A DNA stretch of 64,000 bases from Brevundimonas pishanensis (GCF_022750635.1 NZ_JAJKBG010000003.1:410366-474365), one strand, 5' to 3'. Counted from the first letter of the stretch, positions 1-9,492 are shown. Made by a program: numbers and translations. The notes: generated by a model not told the origin, from the letters alone.

Positions 1-1296
1 GTCGTCATCGCGGACCACGCGAAGGGACTTGTCTACGCTAAGGCCGACCGCGCTGGAAACGGCCGCGCCTTGCGCGCGGATGGCGTAGAACGGGCCGATT
101 TCAATGGGGGCGGGCAGGTGTTTGCGCCCGAAGAAGTCATTGCCGGAGGCGACGCCGAAATTATATCCGCGAATGGCGCTGAGCAGACCTTCGGTGGCTA
201 TTCCCGCCCGGTCGGCCAGCTCTTCCAACGTGTCGGCCTTATAGAAGTACGGGCGGTTATCAGCGAACAGGGCGGCAATGGCAGCGCTGTCAAAACCAGC
301 AATGAAGGGCGGGGCCTGCTCTAGAATGCTTTGGTCGAAGATGACCCAATATCGCTGGTCCGGTTGTTCCAACAGGGCATTTTCGCGGGCGTCCACGGAT
401 TCCATATCCTCGCGCACAAAACGGTGGCCATGGACGTTGACGTATATTTCCCACGGAAGGCGCTTCTGAGGATAGGTATTCAGGCGTCCGACCATGCCGG
501 GCTTCGGCTGGTCACTGTCCAGCAGGAAGCCGAAGTTACAGAAGAAGTTCTCGCCCCCCCGCAGCGTACCACCGACAGATTGCCCCAGCGTGTAGCCATC
601 GCCTTGTGAGTGGCGATAGGGCAGGTTGGTATAGAGAGGACGCCCGTTCAACTCGGCATACATCTCCGGATTGGCGGTGTAGCCTCCACATGCCAGCACG
701 GTGCTGGTAGCGTGGAAGCGATGCGCCGCGCCATCAGCATCAGTCGCCTCGACACCGATCACATTGCCTGCATCATCGGTCAGCAGACGGCTTGCACGGT
801 GCTGGAGGCGTACCTCCAAGCGGCCTTCTGAGACAGCCTGTTCGACGGCAGCGACCAGAACCTTGCGCACTGATGCGCCGCCCTGCTGGCCCCAATAATA
901 ACGAGCGCGGCTATAGGGTTCGTGGCCTACACCATCCACCGGACAAGCCGGATCGACGTCAAAACCTTGATCCATTAGCCAGTCGAAGGTGTCGGCGGCA
1001 TTCCATACCGCCAGCCGCACCAAGTCTTCGTTCACCGTGCCCCGGCTGAGGCGCATGATGTCGTCCAAGTGGGCTTGCGGGCTGTCCTCGATGCCGCGCT
1101 CTTTTTGCAGGCGCGTGCCCGCGGCGCTGAGCTGGCCGTTGGCGACCCACAGCGTGCCGCCCAGTACGTCTGCTGTATCGAGGAGCAGGACCTTGCTGGA
1201 CCGCTGGGCCGCAAAGATGGACGCTGACAATCCCGCTGTACCGCCTCCAATAACGATGAGGTCCCAAACGTCGGTCGAGGCGGTCGTGTCAGTCAT
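1..1296 (-). CDS. FAD-dependent oxidoreductase, fumarate reductase/3-ketosteroid dehydrogenase-like (C-terminus cut by window edge)
   Basis: An open frame of 432 codons runs from an ATG at 1294-1296 to the left edge with no stop. The N-terminus reads LIVIGGGTAGLSAS, a Rossmann GxGxxG FAD-binding motif, followed by an acidic residue closing the second strand (LLLD) and GGTLWVANGQLSAAG, typical of the FAD_binding_2 family (fumarate reductase, succinate dehydrogenase flavoprotein, 3-ketosteroid delta-1-dehydrogenase, tricarballylate dehydrogenase). Family members are about 480-560 residues, so roughly the last 60-100 residues, including the terminal FAD-contacting glycine motif, should lie outside the window. 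It is the last gene of the importer operon, 46 bases after the substrate-binding protein, so it probably acts on the imported compound. The substrate cannot be read from the sequence. Confidence 0.85.
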   Translation of the reverse strand, partial: MTDTTASTDVWDLIVIGGGTAGLSASIFAAQRSSKVLLLDTADVLGGTLWVANGQLSAAGTRLQKERGIEDSPQAHLDDIMRLSRGTVNEDLVRLAVWNAADTFDWLMDQGFDVDPACPVDGVGHEPYSRARYYWGQQGGASVRKVLVAAVEQAVSEGRLEVRLQHRASRLLTDDAGNVIGVEATDADGAAHRFHATSTVLACGGYTANPEMYAELNGRPLYTNLPYRHSQGDGYTLGQSVGGTLRGGENFFCNFGFLLDSDQPKPGMVGRLNTYPQKRLPWEIYVNVHGHRFVREDMESVDARENALLEQPDQRYWVIFDQSILEQAPPFIAGFDSAAIAALFADNRPYFYKADTLEELADRAGIATEGLLSAIRGYNFGVASGNDFFGRKHLPAPIEIGPFYAIRAQGAAVSSAVGLSVDKSLRVVRDDD

Positions 1297-1342
1297 CGGT
1301 AACTCGGGAGTGCACTGGCGGATGGACGCGAAGGCGGTGGCC

Positions 1343-2875
1343 TTAGCGGTTCAGGGTCATCTCTTCGTAGACGGGAACGCGGTGGCGGATTTTCACATTG
1401 CCGACGCGCGGGCTGTAGGCGAACAGGTCGCGGTGCTCGAGCAGGAACACCGAGGGTGCCGCCTCGTGGTACATGCGACCCAGCTTCTGATAGGCGATCA
1501 GGCGCTGGTCCGTATCCATGATCTGGCGAGCCTTCTCCAGTTCGGCGGTAATGGTCTCATCGCAGAAGAAGGGCACGCGGCGACCGCAGGAGAAGTCCTC
1601 CATGGCGCGGGTCGTGTCGTAATACTGGAAGCTGTTCCATGACAGGGCCAGAGCCTCGCCCGCCCAGCTATTGGCCTGATACTTTGCCAAAAAGTCCGGC
1701 ATGGTCATGACCTTCAGCTTGGTGTTCACACCCACGCTGCGCCAGTATTCGGCGACGGCCTGCGAGATAAGGTCATCGCCGGGCGCGGCGTCGACCATGA
1801 CCTCCATCGTCAGGTCGAACCCGTTCGGATAGCCCGCCTCGGCCAGCAACTGCTTCGCTTTGGCCGGATCGTATGGATAGGGGCTGATGGTCGGATCATA
1901 GCCGAACACGCCCTCGGCAGCGGGCTGACCCGAGGCCCTGGCCCCTTCGGGCATCAGGGCGACGATGGCGTCCTTGTCGACGGCATAGTTGAGCGCCTGA
2001 CGGACGCGGACGTCCTTCATCGGGCTGTCGTCAGGGCCGCCGACATTGCGGAAGCTATAGGCTTTGACCTGAGCCGAGGGCGACGACAGGACGTGGTAGC
2101 CCTTGCGGTTCAGGCGCTCCAACTCTTCCAGATCGACCAGCGAGAAGTCGATGTCGCCGGACAGCAGCGACTGGGTACGTCCCGCCGCGCTGGGCAGTTC
2201 ATAGAACACCACGCCCTCGATCTTGGACGGACGCCACGACTTCTCGTTACGCACCAACGTTAGTTGGCGAGACCGTTGGTCCCAGCCCGTCATAGTGAAG
2301 GCACCCGTGCCGACAGGCTGGCGAGCGAAGGCTTCCATGCCCATGGACTTTACAGCCTCGGCATCGACCATCATCACAGCGGCCAGACGGCGCGGCAGAA
2401 CGGGGTCGGGACGGGCGGTGACGATCTCGAGTTCCAGCGGGCCGACTACGCGGGTGGAGGCAATGCCGCGGTTCTCGGCTCCGATCAGGCTGCGTTTGCC
2501 TTCTTCTGACGCCAGATAGTCGAACACACCCTTGGCAGCGGCGGCATCAAAGACGCGACCGTTGGAATAGGTGACGCCCTCACGGATTTTGAAGCGCCAG
2601 ACGGTCGGTTCGACCAGCGTCCATTCGGTCGCAAGGCCAGCTTTCAGTTCGCCATTGTCATCGATAGCGGTCAGGCCATCGAAGATCGCCAGCCAGATCA
2701 GCGAACCGGGGCGGCTGTTGCCACGGAAAGGGTTGCCGAGGCTGGAGGGCAGGGAGCCCGCGGCCACACGCAGGACCTGATCATTCTGCGGCGCGGTCGG
2801 ACCACAGGCAGCGACGCCCAAGGCCGCAGCGCAGGCCATGCCTGCCAGCAAGGATTTGAACGAAGTCATCTTCAT
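1343..2875 (-). CDS. ABC transporter periplasmic substrate-binding lipoprotein (peptide/nickel/opine family 5)
   Basis: A 510-residue SBP_bac_5 protein that would capture a peptide-like or opine-like solute outside the inner membrane and deliver it to the permeases encoded upstream. The N-terminus MKMTSFKSLLAGMACAAALG is a lipoprotein signal whose lipobox VAAC puts the lipidated cysteine near residue 24. Family signatures include FDGLTAIDDNGELKAGLATE near the N-terminus and VRQALNYAVDKDAIV in the middle. The start at 2875 lies one base after the stop of the ATP-binding gene; an in-frame start further upstream would overlap that gene deeply and place residues before the signal peptide. It is unusual that the binding protein is the fifth gene, after all membrane and ATPase subunits. 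Confidence 0.9.
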   Translation of the reverse strand: MKMTSFKSLLAGMACAAALGVAACGPTAPQNDQVLRVAAGSLPSSLGNPFRGNSRPGSLIWLAIFDGLTAIDDNGELKAGLATEWTLVEPTVWRFKIREGVTYSNGRVFDAAAAKGVFDYLASEEGKRSLIGAENRGIASTRVVGPLELEIVTARPDPVLPRRLAAVMMVDAEAVKSMGMEAFARQPVGTGAFTMTGWDQRSRQLTLVRNEKSWRPSKIEGVVFYELPSAAGRTQSLLSGDIDFSLVDLEELERLNRKGYHVLSSPSAQVKAYSFRNVGGPDDSPMKDVRVRQALNYAVDKDAIVALMPEGARASGQPAAEGVFGYDPTISPYPYDPAKAKQLLAEAGYPNGFDLTMEVMVDAAPGDDLISQAVAEYWRSVGVNTKLKVMTMPDFLAKYQANSWAGEALALSWNSFQYYDTTRAMEDFSCGRRVPFFCDETITAELEKARQIMDTDQRLIAYQKLGRMYHEAAPSVFLLEHRDLFAYSPRVGNVKIRHRVPVYEEMTLNR

Positions 2876-2876
2876 C

Positions 2877-3770
2877 TTACGCCACACCTTCGCCGGACGG
2901 GGCCATTCGGGCATCGCCGCGAATAATGTCCATCACCCCGGCCAGAACGCCGTCATCAATCGCCGCACCGTCTTCCAGCAGGGTGGAAAGGCGCGGGTCG
3001 GCCAATGCTGCCGTGGGGTTCAGGGCTGCCGCCAGCAGAAGCTGGGTGTAGGCGGTGCGCGGGTGGTAGAGCACCTCAGCGACCGGACCCTGCTCGACAA
3101 TCTGGCCTGTCTGGATGACGCAGACTTGATCGGCCATACGGCGCACGCTGCGCATGTCGTGCGACACGAACAGCATGGCCAGACCCAGTTCCTTGGTCAG
3201 GGACTGGAGCAGGGCCGAAATCTTGTCCTGATTGGCGAAATCGAGTGCCGACAGGGCCTCGTCTGCGATCAGCAGTTGCGGCTCCATAGCCAAAGCGCGG
3301 GCGATAGCCAGACGCTGCTTTTGACCACCTGAAAGGGCAGCGGGGCGCAATTCGGCGAGGCGGTCGTCCAGATGCACCAGTGCCAGCAGTTCCTTGATAC
3401 GGTCCTGACGCTGGGAGGCGGTGCGGCCACCTTTGACCAACAGTGCCTCGTCCAGAATTTGGCGGGCGGTGTGGCGCGGGTTCAAACTGGCACCCGGATC
3501 CTGAAACACCATCTGGATGGCGTGCAGCGTGGCCTTGGAGCGTTTGCGCAGCGGCAGCAGCTTTTGCCCGTTCAGCAGGATTTCACCCGCCGATGGGTCG
3601 ACCAGACCGGCAACGGCGCGCACCAGACTGGACTTGCCAGAGCCGGACTCGCCCACGATGGCGGCTACCTGTCCGGCTGCGAGCGTCAGCGAGGCATCGG
3701 CCAGCACCGTCTTCCTGGATGGGCCGTCACCATAGGCGACGCTGACGTCCTTGATCTGCAGCAGGGTCAT
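2877..3770 (-). CDS. Peptide-type ABC transporter ATP-binding protein (DppF/OppF-like)
   Basis: A 297-residue ATPase subunit. Walker A is GESGSGKSS near residue 37, the signature motif is LSGGQKQRLAIARAL, and Walker B is LLIADEALSALD. The tail after residue 230 resembles the short oligopeptide_HPY extension of this subfamily. It pairs with the second ATPase gene just upstream, overlapping its end by 4 bases (ATGA), so the two are probably translationally coupled and form a heterodimer under the two permeases. Specificity is inferred only from the family: peptides, nickel chelates, opines or similar solutes. Confidence 0.92.
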   Translation of the reverse strand: MTLLQIKDVSVAYGDGPSRKTVLADASLTLAAGQVAAIVGESGSGKSSLVRAVAGLVDPSAGEILLNGQKLLPLRKRSKATLHAIQMVFQDPGASLNPRHTARQILDEALLVKGGRTASQRQDRIKELLALVHLDDRLAELRPAALSGGQKQRLAIARALAMEPQLLIADEALSALDFANQDKISALLQSLTKELGLAMLFVSHDMRSVRRMADQVCVIQTGQIVEQGPVAEVLYHPRTAYTQLLLAAALNPTAALADPRLSTLLEDGAAIDDGVLAGVMDIIRGDARMAPSGEGVA

Positions 3771-4582
3771 TGGCCACCTCCGTGCGTAAGCGTGCCAATC
3801 GGGGCAGCGGCCAGAAGCTGGCGGGTAAAGTCATGCTGTGGTGCCGACAGGATGGTACGTGTCGGACCTTCCTCGATGATCTGCCCTTCGAGCATCACAA
3901 CCAGACGGTCGCAGATGGCGGCGGCGGCGGCGATGTCGTGGGTGACCATCAAGCCCGCGCTGTTCGATACCTTGCGGCGCATCAGGGCGAGAATTTGCAG
4001 TTGAACCGTCGGGTCCAGCGCCGTGGTTGGCTCGTCTGCCAGCAGCAGGGCCGGATTGTTGATAAGCGCCAGACCGATCATCGCCCGCTGGCGCTGACCG
4101 CCGGAAAGTTGGTGCGGATAGGCATCGACGCAGGCGCTGCTCCCGGGCAGATGCATCGACTTCAGAATGTCGATGGCGAGCGCGCGGGCTTCAGCTTTCG
4201 ACAGGTTCTGATGACGGCGGGCCGATTCAATCAGGATCGAGCCAATGGTTTTGACAGGATTGAACGACGACAGCGGGTCCTGGAAGATCATGCCGATCTG
4301 GCCACCACGGATGGCGCGCCATTCCTTTTCGGAACGGTTGTCGATCCGTTGGCCGTCGAGGATGATCTCGCCCGCGGTCATGCGCACGCCGGTCGGCAAC
4401 AGCCCTGCGATACCGAAGCAGGTCAGGGTCTTGCCCGAGCCGGACTCGCCCACCAGCCCGAGGATTTCGCCCCGACGGATTTGCAGATCGAGCGATGGCA
4501 CCAGAACGCGGCCACCTTCGACGGCTTCAAGACGGAGGCCTTTGACGTCGAGCGCGATATCGGAATGGGTGACGGCGCTCAT
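3767..4582 (-). CDS. Peptide-type ABC transporter ATP-binding protein (DppD/OppD-like)
   Basis: A 271-residue ATPase subunit with Walker A GESGSGKTLT, signature LSGGQRQRAMIGLAL and Walker B LLLADEPTTALD. The ATG at 4580-4582 is chosen because it overlaps the permease stop in an ATGA arrangement, as at the neighbouring junctions, and gives the expected family N-terminus. The frame stays open further upstream, but that part reads as arginine-rich shadow of the permease gene. Slightly shorter than typical DppD (about 320 residues) because the C-terminal extension is reduced. Confidence 0.9.
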   Translation of the reverse strand: MSAVTHSDIALDVKGLRLEAVEGGRVLVPSLDLQIRRGEILGLVGESGSGKTLTCFGIAGLLPTGVRMTAGEIILDGQRIDNRSEKEWRAIRGGQIGMIFQDPLSSFNPVKTIGSILIESARRHQNLSKAEARALAIDILKSMHLPGSSACVDAYPHQLSGGQRQRAMIGLALINNPALLLADEPTTALDPTVQLQILALMRRKVSNSAGLMVTHDIAAAAAICDRLVVMLEGQIIEEGPTRTILSAPQHDFTRQLLAAAPIGTLTHGGGQ

Positions 4583-5391
4583 CGGGTGATGTTCCGCAGA
4601 TACTGGCCCAGACGGTGGGCGGATACGATGATGATCACCATGGCGAATGCCGGAGCCAGCGTCAGCCAAGGCGCTTCGAGCATGTAGCCACGGCCTTCGC
4701 TCAGCATGGCCCCCCAAGTTGCGGCACCCAGCGGCGCGCCGATGCCGAGGAAGGACAAAGCGCCTTCGGCCACGATCATCTCGGCAAAGTGGAACACCAC
4801 CAGCACCGACAGGGTGGGGATCAGCGCCGGCAGGACGTGATGCAAATATAGGCGCATCTTGGACATGCCGGTCATCTCGGCGGCCTGGACGTATTCGCGT
4901 TGGAACAGGCTGCGGGCCTCGGCATAGACAACGCGCGAGAATACTGGCCACGTCACCAGACCCAGCGTCAGGGTCAGGGCAACAAAGCCGCTGTCACCCA
5001 AGATGGCGATGACGGTCACGGCCATGACGAAGGACGGGAAGGACTGGGTAAAGGTCGTCAGCAGGCGTAAGGCCGAGCCCAGAATGCCGCCCTTGTGGGC
5101 AGCCAGAATGCCGAAGGCCGAGCCGATACAAAATGCGATGACCGTGGCGCAGAACGCAGCCCCGACCGACCAGCGCAGACCCGTCAGCAAACGGGCAAGT
5201 TGGTCGCGGCCCAGCTCATCGGTGCCCAGCAGGTGATCCGGTGACAGCGGTGGCAGCAGACGCGCCGTCAGGTCGATTGCACGGTGGTCGTGGCCGGACA
5301 GCGCATCACCCAACACCATGGTCAGGGCGCACACGACACCGACCATGCCCAGCGGCAGAAGGGGGGAGCGGATGATCTTGGCGAGGCTCAT
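4579..5391 (-). CDS. Peptide-type ABC transporter permease (DppC/OppC-like)
   Basis: A 270-residue inner-membrane permease. It shows the expected early GTDELGRDQLARLLTGLRWS segment of DppC proteins, about six hydrophobic helices, and the EAA-loop region (EYVQAAEMTGMSKMRLYLHH) that contacts the ATPases. The start at 5391 (MSLAKIIRSP) overlaps the upstream permease stop by 4 bases. Together with DppB it would form the translocation pore. Confidence 0.9.
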   Translation of the reverse strand: MSLAKIIRSPLLPLGMVGVVCALTMVLGDALSGHDHRAIDLTARLLPPLSPDHLLGTDELGRDQLARLLTGLRWSVGAAFCATVIAFCIGSAFGILAAHKGGILGSALRLLTTFTQSFPSFVMAVTVIAILGDSGFVALTLTLGLVTWPVFSRVVYAEARSLFQREYVQAAEMTGMSKMRLYLHHVLPALIPTLSVLVVFHFAEMIVAEGALSFLGIGAPLGAATWGAMLSEGRGYMLEAPWLTLAPAFAMVIIIVSAHRLGQYLRNITR

Positions 5392-6329
5392 TTGTCCGCC
5401 CTCGCGCCAACGCGGATGCGAGGATCCAGAATGACTTGGACGGCTTCGGTCAGGGCATTGCTGAGGAAGACCGAGATGACCATGACAATCACCACCGCCT
5501 GAACGACAGGGAAGTCGAGGTTCAGCGTGGATTGCACCAGCAACCAGCCGATACCGGGCCATGCAAAGATGGTTTCGATTACGACGAGGCCCGTCAGCAT
5601 AAAGGCGATCTCGGCACCGATCAGGGCCACGGCACCCAGCAGCGAATTGGGCAGGACGTGACGCCACAGGATCACATTGTCCGATGCGCCGATTGAACGG
5701 GCGGTACGCACAAAGTTGGCGTTGAGCGCGGCCCATGTATTGGCTTCGACGACGCGGATCAGCTTGGGCGCGAGGAAGCAGACCACCGAGACGACGGGCA
5801 AAATCCACGTCGCCGGACCCGAGAAGCCGATGGACGGCAGCCACTCAAGGCTGGCCGCGAACAGGTTGATCAGCAGCAGGGCGATAACAAAGCCCGGGAA
5901 GCCCTGAAGGACCGAGAGAAAGGCACGCACGGGCTTGCGGGATCTCGATGTCTGGCTTTGGCCCAGCCATGCCCCCAGCGGCAACGAGACGATCAGGTTC
6001 AGCGTGATGGCCATGGCCGCCAGCATAAGCGTGGCGGGCAGGGCGGCCAGTACCTTTTCCATCGCAGGGGTGCCGTCCAGCAAGGACTTGCCGAAGTCAC
6101 CCTGTGCAAGACGGAAAATCGTGGAGACGAACTGCGTCACCAGCGGCTTATCGAAGCCGTTCTCGACGCGAATGGCCTGAATTTGGTCAGCCGTCGCGCC
6201 TTCGCCCGCCAAAACTATGGCCGGATCGCCCGTCAGGCGAAGCAGGAAGAACAGGACGGTGACGGTCGCCAGCAGCACGAACGCGAAATCGCGAAAACCG
6301 GACAGGAGTTTGCGGATAGCCACGGTCAC
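5388..6329 (-). CDS. Peptide-type ABC transporter permease (DppB/OppB-like), first gene of operon
   Basis: A 313-residue permease with an N-terminal helix followed by LRLTGDPA, the conserved DppB opening, and about six helices in all. The EAA-type loop is FVRTARSIGASDNVILWRHV. The start is a GTG at 6327-6329. A better-spaced ATG after GGGGGAATG lies further upstream (about 6382) but in a different frame, so the GTG is preferred. This first gene of the importer operon faces the secreted carboxypeptidase gene across 285 bases. Confidence 0.87.
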   Translation of the reverse strand: MTVAIRKLLSGFRDFAFVLLATVTVLFFLLRLTGDPAIVLAGEGATADQIQAIRVENGFDKPLVTQFVSTIFRLAQGDFGKSLLDGTPAMEKVLAALPATLMLAAMAITLNLIVSLPLGAWLGQSQTSRSRKPVRAFLSVLQGFPGFVIALLLINLFAASLEWLPSIGFSGPATWILPVVSVVCFLAPKLIRVVEANTWAALNANFVRTARSIGASDNVILWRHVLPNSLLGAVALIGAEIAFMLTGLVVIETIFAWPGIGWLLVQSTLNLDFPVVQAVVIVMVISVFLSNALTEAVQVILDPRIRVGARADK

Positions 6330-6436
6330 CGGCTCCGGACCGGCCGGCGGATTGCTCCGGCTCTGGTTGCGTAACGCATCATTCCCCCACTCAAGCTACG
6401 TTCGCTGAACCTATCTCGCCCAACGCCGCTAGGGTA

Positions 6437-6446
6437 GTGCTAGCAC
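6437..6446. promoter_or_regulatory. Perfect 10-bp palindrome in divergent promoter region
   Basis: GTGCTAGCAC is a perfect inverted repeat in the 285-base region between the importer operon (minus) and the carboxypeptidase gene (plus). A TTGACGC element resembling the Caulobacter housekeeping -35 box lies near 6528 on the plus strand, and a TATAAT occurs near 6482. The palindrome may be an operator, but no regulator gene is adjacent. Confidence 0.3.
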
Positions 6447-6614
6447 GTATTCAAACAAATACAACATGCGCGATTTCTCGTTTATAATCGGCGGAAATGC
6501 ACAGGTTGGTCGCGTGAACACGCAGAGTTTGACGCCAAGCTCAGGCGTTGCGGTTCTCATTGTCGTCCGGATTGAATACCAATGATGCGCTCAGTCGAGC
6601 GTGTGAGGGGAAAT

Positions 6615-9431
6615 ATGAAGCGTATCAAGACACCCGCGGGCCTTGCCGCCCTGCTGCTGGCCGGAACCTGCCTGACGGCTCCGCTGGCTCTGCCAAGCCT
6701 CGCTTTGGCGGAAGTGACTGCCGACGGCACCACGACCGAGGCCAGTCCCCTGACACCTGCCGTTGCAGGCGTGACCGCGCCGAAGGACTTCTTCCCGCAG
6801 GAGCCTGGCACCGACTATTATCTGGCGAATTACACCCAGTACGAAGCCTATCTGAAGCTGCTGGACCAGCAGTCGGATCGCATGAAGCTTGAGAGCTTTG
6901 GTACGACTGAAGAGGGTCGCACCCAGTGGATGGCCATTGTCTCCACGCCGGAAAACCTCGCCAATCTGGAACGCTATAAGGACATCGCCCGTCGTCTGGC
7001 CAAGGCCGAAGGCGTGTCGGAAGACGAAGCCCGCCAACTGGCCGCCGAGGGCAAGGCCGTGGTGTGGATCGATGCGGGCCTGCACGCCACGGAGACCGTG
7101 ACCACCCAAGGTCAGGTCCACGTCCTTTATCGTCTACTGACCGGTCGGGATGCCGAGACGCAGCGCACGCTGAATGACACCATCCTGCTGTTTGGCCACG
7201 TTAATCCGGACGGTCTGGAACTGGTCGCTGACTGGTACATGCGCAAGGACAAGCCCGAAGAGCGTTCGTTCCGCGACATCCCGCGCCTGTACCAGAAGTA
7301 CACCGGTCACGATAACAACCGCGACTCCTATATGGTGACGCAGGCCGAGACCGAGAACGTCAATCGCATCCACTATCGCGAGTGGTTCCCGCAGATCGTC
7401 TATAACCAGCACCAGACCGGCCCGCGCGGCATGGTGGTGTTCATCCCGCCGTTCCGCGACCCGTTCAACTACAACCTCGACTCGCTGGTGATGACGACCA
7501 CGAACGAGCTGGGCACCGCCATGCACAGCCGTCTGGTGTCGGAAGGCAAGGGCGGCTCGGGTGCCGATACCGTTGCCAGCTATTCGACGTGGCACAACGG
7601 CATGGTGCGTTCGACGCCCTATTATCACAACGCCGTCGGCATCCTGACCGAGATCATCGGCGGCCCGACGCCGGAAGACATCGCTCTGGTCCCGGAGCAC
7701 CAACTGGCACGCAGCGACCTTCCGCTGCCGATCGCGCCGCGCAAATGGCATCTGCGCGACAGCATTGACTATCAGTGGAGCATGAACCGCGCGGTCATCG
7801 ACTATGCTGCCCGCAACCGCGAGCGCGTGCTGTTCAACATGTGGCGTATGGGCATGAACGGTATCGAGCGCGGCTCGACCGATACGTGGCAGATTACGCC
7901 TTCGGACGTGGACCGCCTGCGTGCTGCGGGTGGTGAAGGCCAGCGCGGTGCCGTGGATGCGGGCCTGATGGCCAGCGTCATCCGCACGTCGGAAAACCGC
8001 GAGGCGCGCGGCTATATCATCAACCCCGAAACCCAGCGCGATCTGCCGGCCTCGGTGGCATTCCTGAATACGCTGATCAAGAACGGCGTGGACGTCGAGG
8101 TGGCCGAGCGCCCGTTCACCGTCAACGGCACCCGCTATCCGGCAGGTTCGTATGTGGTGAAGACGGCGCAGGCTTATCGTCCGCACGTGCTGGACATGTT
8201 CGAGCCGCAGGATCACCCGCACAACACTGACTATCCTGGCGGCCCGCCCAAGCTGCCGTATGACGTAGCGGGCTACACGCTGGCCTATCAGATGGGTGTG
8301 AACTTCGACCGCATTCAGGACGGTTTCGAGGCTCCGACCACCAAGGCAACCGACGTGCTGTCGGCTCCCGCGGGCCGCGTGATCGGTTCGGGCCGTGCAG
8401 GTTATGTGATCGGTCATGAGGCGAACAACAGCTTCATCCTCACGAACCGCCTGCTAGCCGCTGGCATCAAGCCGGAATGGATTTCGCAGTCGGTTCGCGC
8501 CAATGGCGAGACGCTGGGCGCAGGTGCGATCTGGGTTCCGGCGTCGGCAGAGGCGACCGCTATCGTGCGCGAAGCGGTCGGCCCGCTGGGCATAGATGCC
8601 CACGCCGTGGCGCGTCGTCCGGCAGGCGACGGCATGGCCCTGAGGCCCGTGCGCGTGGGTCTAGTGGATCGCTATGGCGGTGTGATGTCGTCGGGTTGGA
8701 CCCGCTGGCTGCTTGAGCAGTACGAGTTCCCGTTTGAAGTGGTCTATCCCAAAGCGCTCGATACCGAGGACCTGAATGCCAAATTCGACGTGCTGGTGTT
8801 CACCGACACCGCCGCGCCGACACTAAGCTATGCGGGCTATCGTAATGGCGGGGCATGGTCGCAACCGGCACCGGAGACGGTTCCAGACGAGATGCGTGGC
8901 TGGCTGGGCGAGGTGACAGCTGAAACCACCGTCCCGCGCATTGCCGAGTTCGCGCGCAAGGGCGGGACTGTTGTGACCATCGGCAACTCGAACCGGCTGG
9001 CGCATCTGTTGGGCGCACCCATCGAGCCTGCGTTGGTAAATAACGAGAACGGGCGCGTCACTCCGCTGGCGACCACGGACTTCTTCCTGCCGGGATCGGT
9101 CCTGTCGGCTTCGGTCGAGACGACCAATCCTCTGGCCTATGGCATGCCAGAGCAGGCCGACGTCTTCTTCAGCAATGGGCAGACGTTCCGTGTGACGGGT
9201 GAGGGCGCGAAGACCGTGGTCACGTTCGACAGCGAAAATCCGCTGCGTAGCGGCTGGGCGCACCATCCGGAGCGGCTGAAGGATACCGCCGCTGTGGTGG
9301 ATGTTGATCTGGGGGAAGGCAAGGTCTTTGCCTATGGCGCAGAGGTGACCCAGCGGGCCCAACCGCACGGCACCTTCCGCCTGTTCTTCAATGGCTTGCT
9401 CTATGGACCGGCCAGCGCAGGACGTGAATGA
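6615..9431 (+). CDS. Secreted M14-family zinc carboxypeptidase-like protein
   Basis: A 938-residue exported peptidase. The start at 6615 follows GAGGGG with good spacing and gives a signal peptide (MKRIKTPAGLAALLLAGTCL, cleavage probably after ALA near residue 32). An upstream in-frame ATG at 6582 would bury the signal. The M14 zinc motif HxxE is in GLHATETVTT. The FNYNLDS and HNGMVRSTPYYHN stretches and TEIIGG (catalytic Glu region) fit the family. The second half has no obvious named motif and resembles other long M14 proteins in which the peptidase domain is followed by an all-beta or amidotransferase-like region. Its divergent position next to a peptide-type importer suggests extracytoplasmic peptide or amide trimming before uptake. 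Confidence 0.82.
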   Translation: MKRIKTPAGLAALLLAGTCLTAPLALPSLALAEVTADGTTTEASPLTPAVAGVTAPKDFFPQEPGTDYYLANYTQYEAYLKLLDQQSDRMKLESFGTTEEGRTQWMAIVSTPENLANLERYKDIARRLAKAEGVSEDEARQLAAEGKAVVWIDAGLHATETVTTQGQVHVLYRLLTGRDAETQRTLNDTILLFGHVNPDGLELVADWYMRKDKPEERSFRDIPRLYQKYTGHDNNRDSYMVTQAETENVNRIHYREWFPQIVYNQHQTGPRGMVVFIPPFRDPFNYNLDSLVMTTTNELGTAMHSRLVSEGKGGSGADTVASYSTWHNGMVRSTPYYHNAVGILTEIIGGPTPEDIALVPEHQLARSDLPLPIAPRKWHLRDSIDYQWSMNRAVIDYAARNRERVLFNMWRMGMNGIERGSTDTWQITPSDVDRLRAAGGEGQRGAVDAGLMASVIRTSENREARGYIINPETQRDLPASVAFLNTLIKNGVDVEVAERPFTVNGTRYPAGSYVVKTAQAYRPHVLDMFEPQDHPHNTDYPGGPPKLPYDVAGYTLAYQMGVNFDRIQDGFEAPTTKATDVLSAPAGRVIGSGRAGYVIGHEANNSFILTNRLLAAGIKPEWISQSVRANGETLGAGAIWVPASAEATAIVREAVGPLGIDAHAVARRPAGDGMALRPVRVGLVDRYGGVMSSGWTRWLLEQYEFPFEVVYPKALDTEDLNAKFDVLVFTDTAAPTLSYAGYRNGGAWSQPAPETVPDEMRGWLGEVTAETTVPRIAEFARKGGTVVTIGNSNRLAHLLGAPIEPALVNNENGRVTPLATTDFFLPGSVLSASVETTNPLAYGMPEQADVFFSNGQTFRVTGEGAKTVVTFDSENPLRSGWAHHPERLKDTAAVVDVDLGEGKVFAYGAEVTQRAQPHGTFRLFFNGLLYGPASAGRE

Positions 9432-9464
9432 TCCGGCGGATTTAACCATCGCTTGAATTATGGA

Positions 9465-9492
9465 GGGGGCAGTTTCGGCTGCCCCCCTTTTT
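9465..9492 (+). terminator. Rho-independent terminator after the M14 peptidase gene
   Basis: Stem GGGGGCAG / CTGCCCCC with a six-base loop, followed by CTTTTT, 34 bases past the stop codon. Confidence 0.85.

Noticed and set aside
959..1267. Minus-strand frame with an apparent product near the left end
   Set aside because: It is out of frame with the FAD oxidoreductase, whose N-terminal Rossmann motif is intact in the frame starting at 1296.
6330..6385. Well-placed ATG after GGGGGAATG upstream of the first permease gene
   Set aside because: It is in another frame and gives an arginine-rich peptide that does not join the permease; a frameshift was considered, but the GTG-started permease is full length and needs no correction.
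7134..8417. 427-codon minus-strand frame inside the M14 peptidase gene
   Set aside because: Rich in Arg and His with no domain, antisense to a full peptidase gene; a shadow frame.
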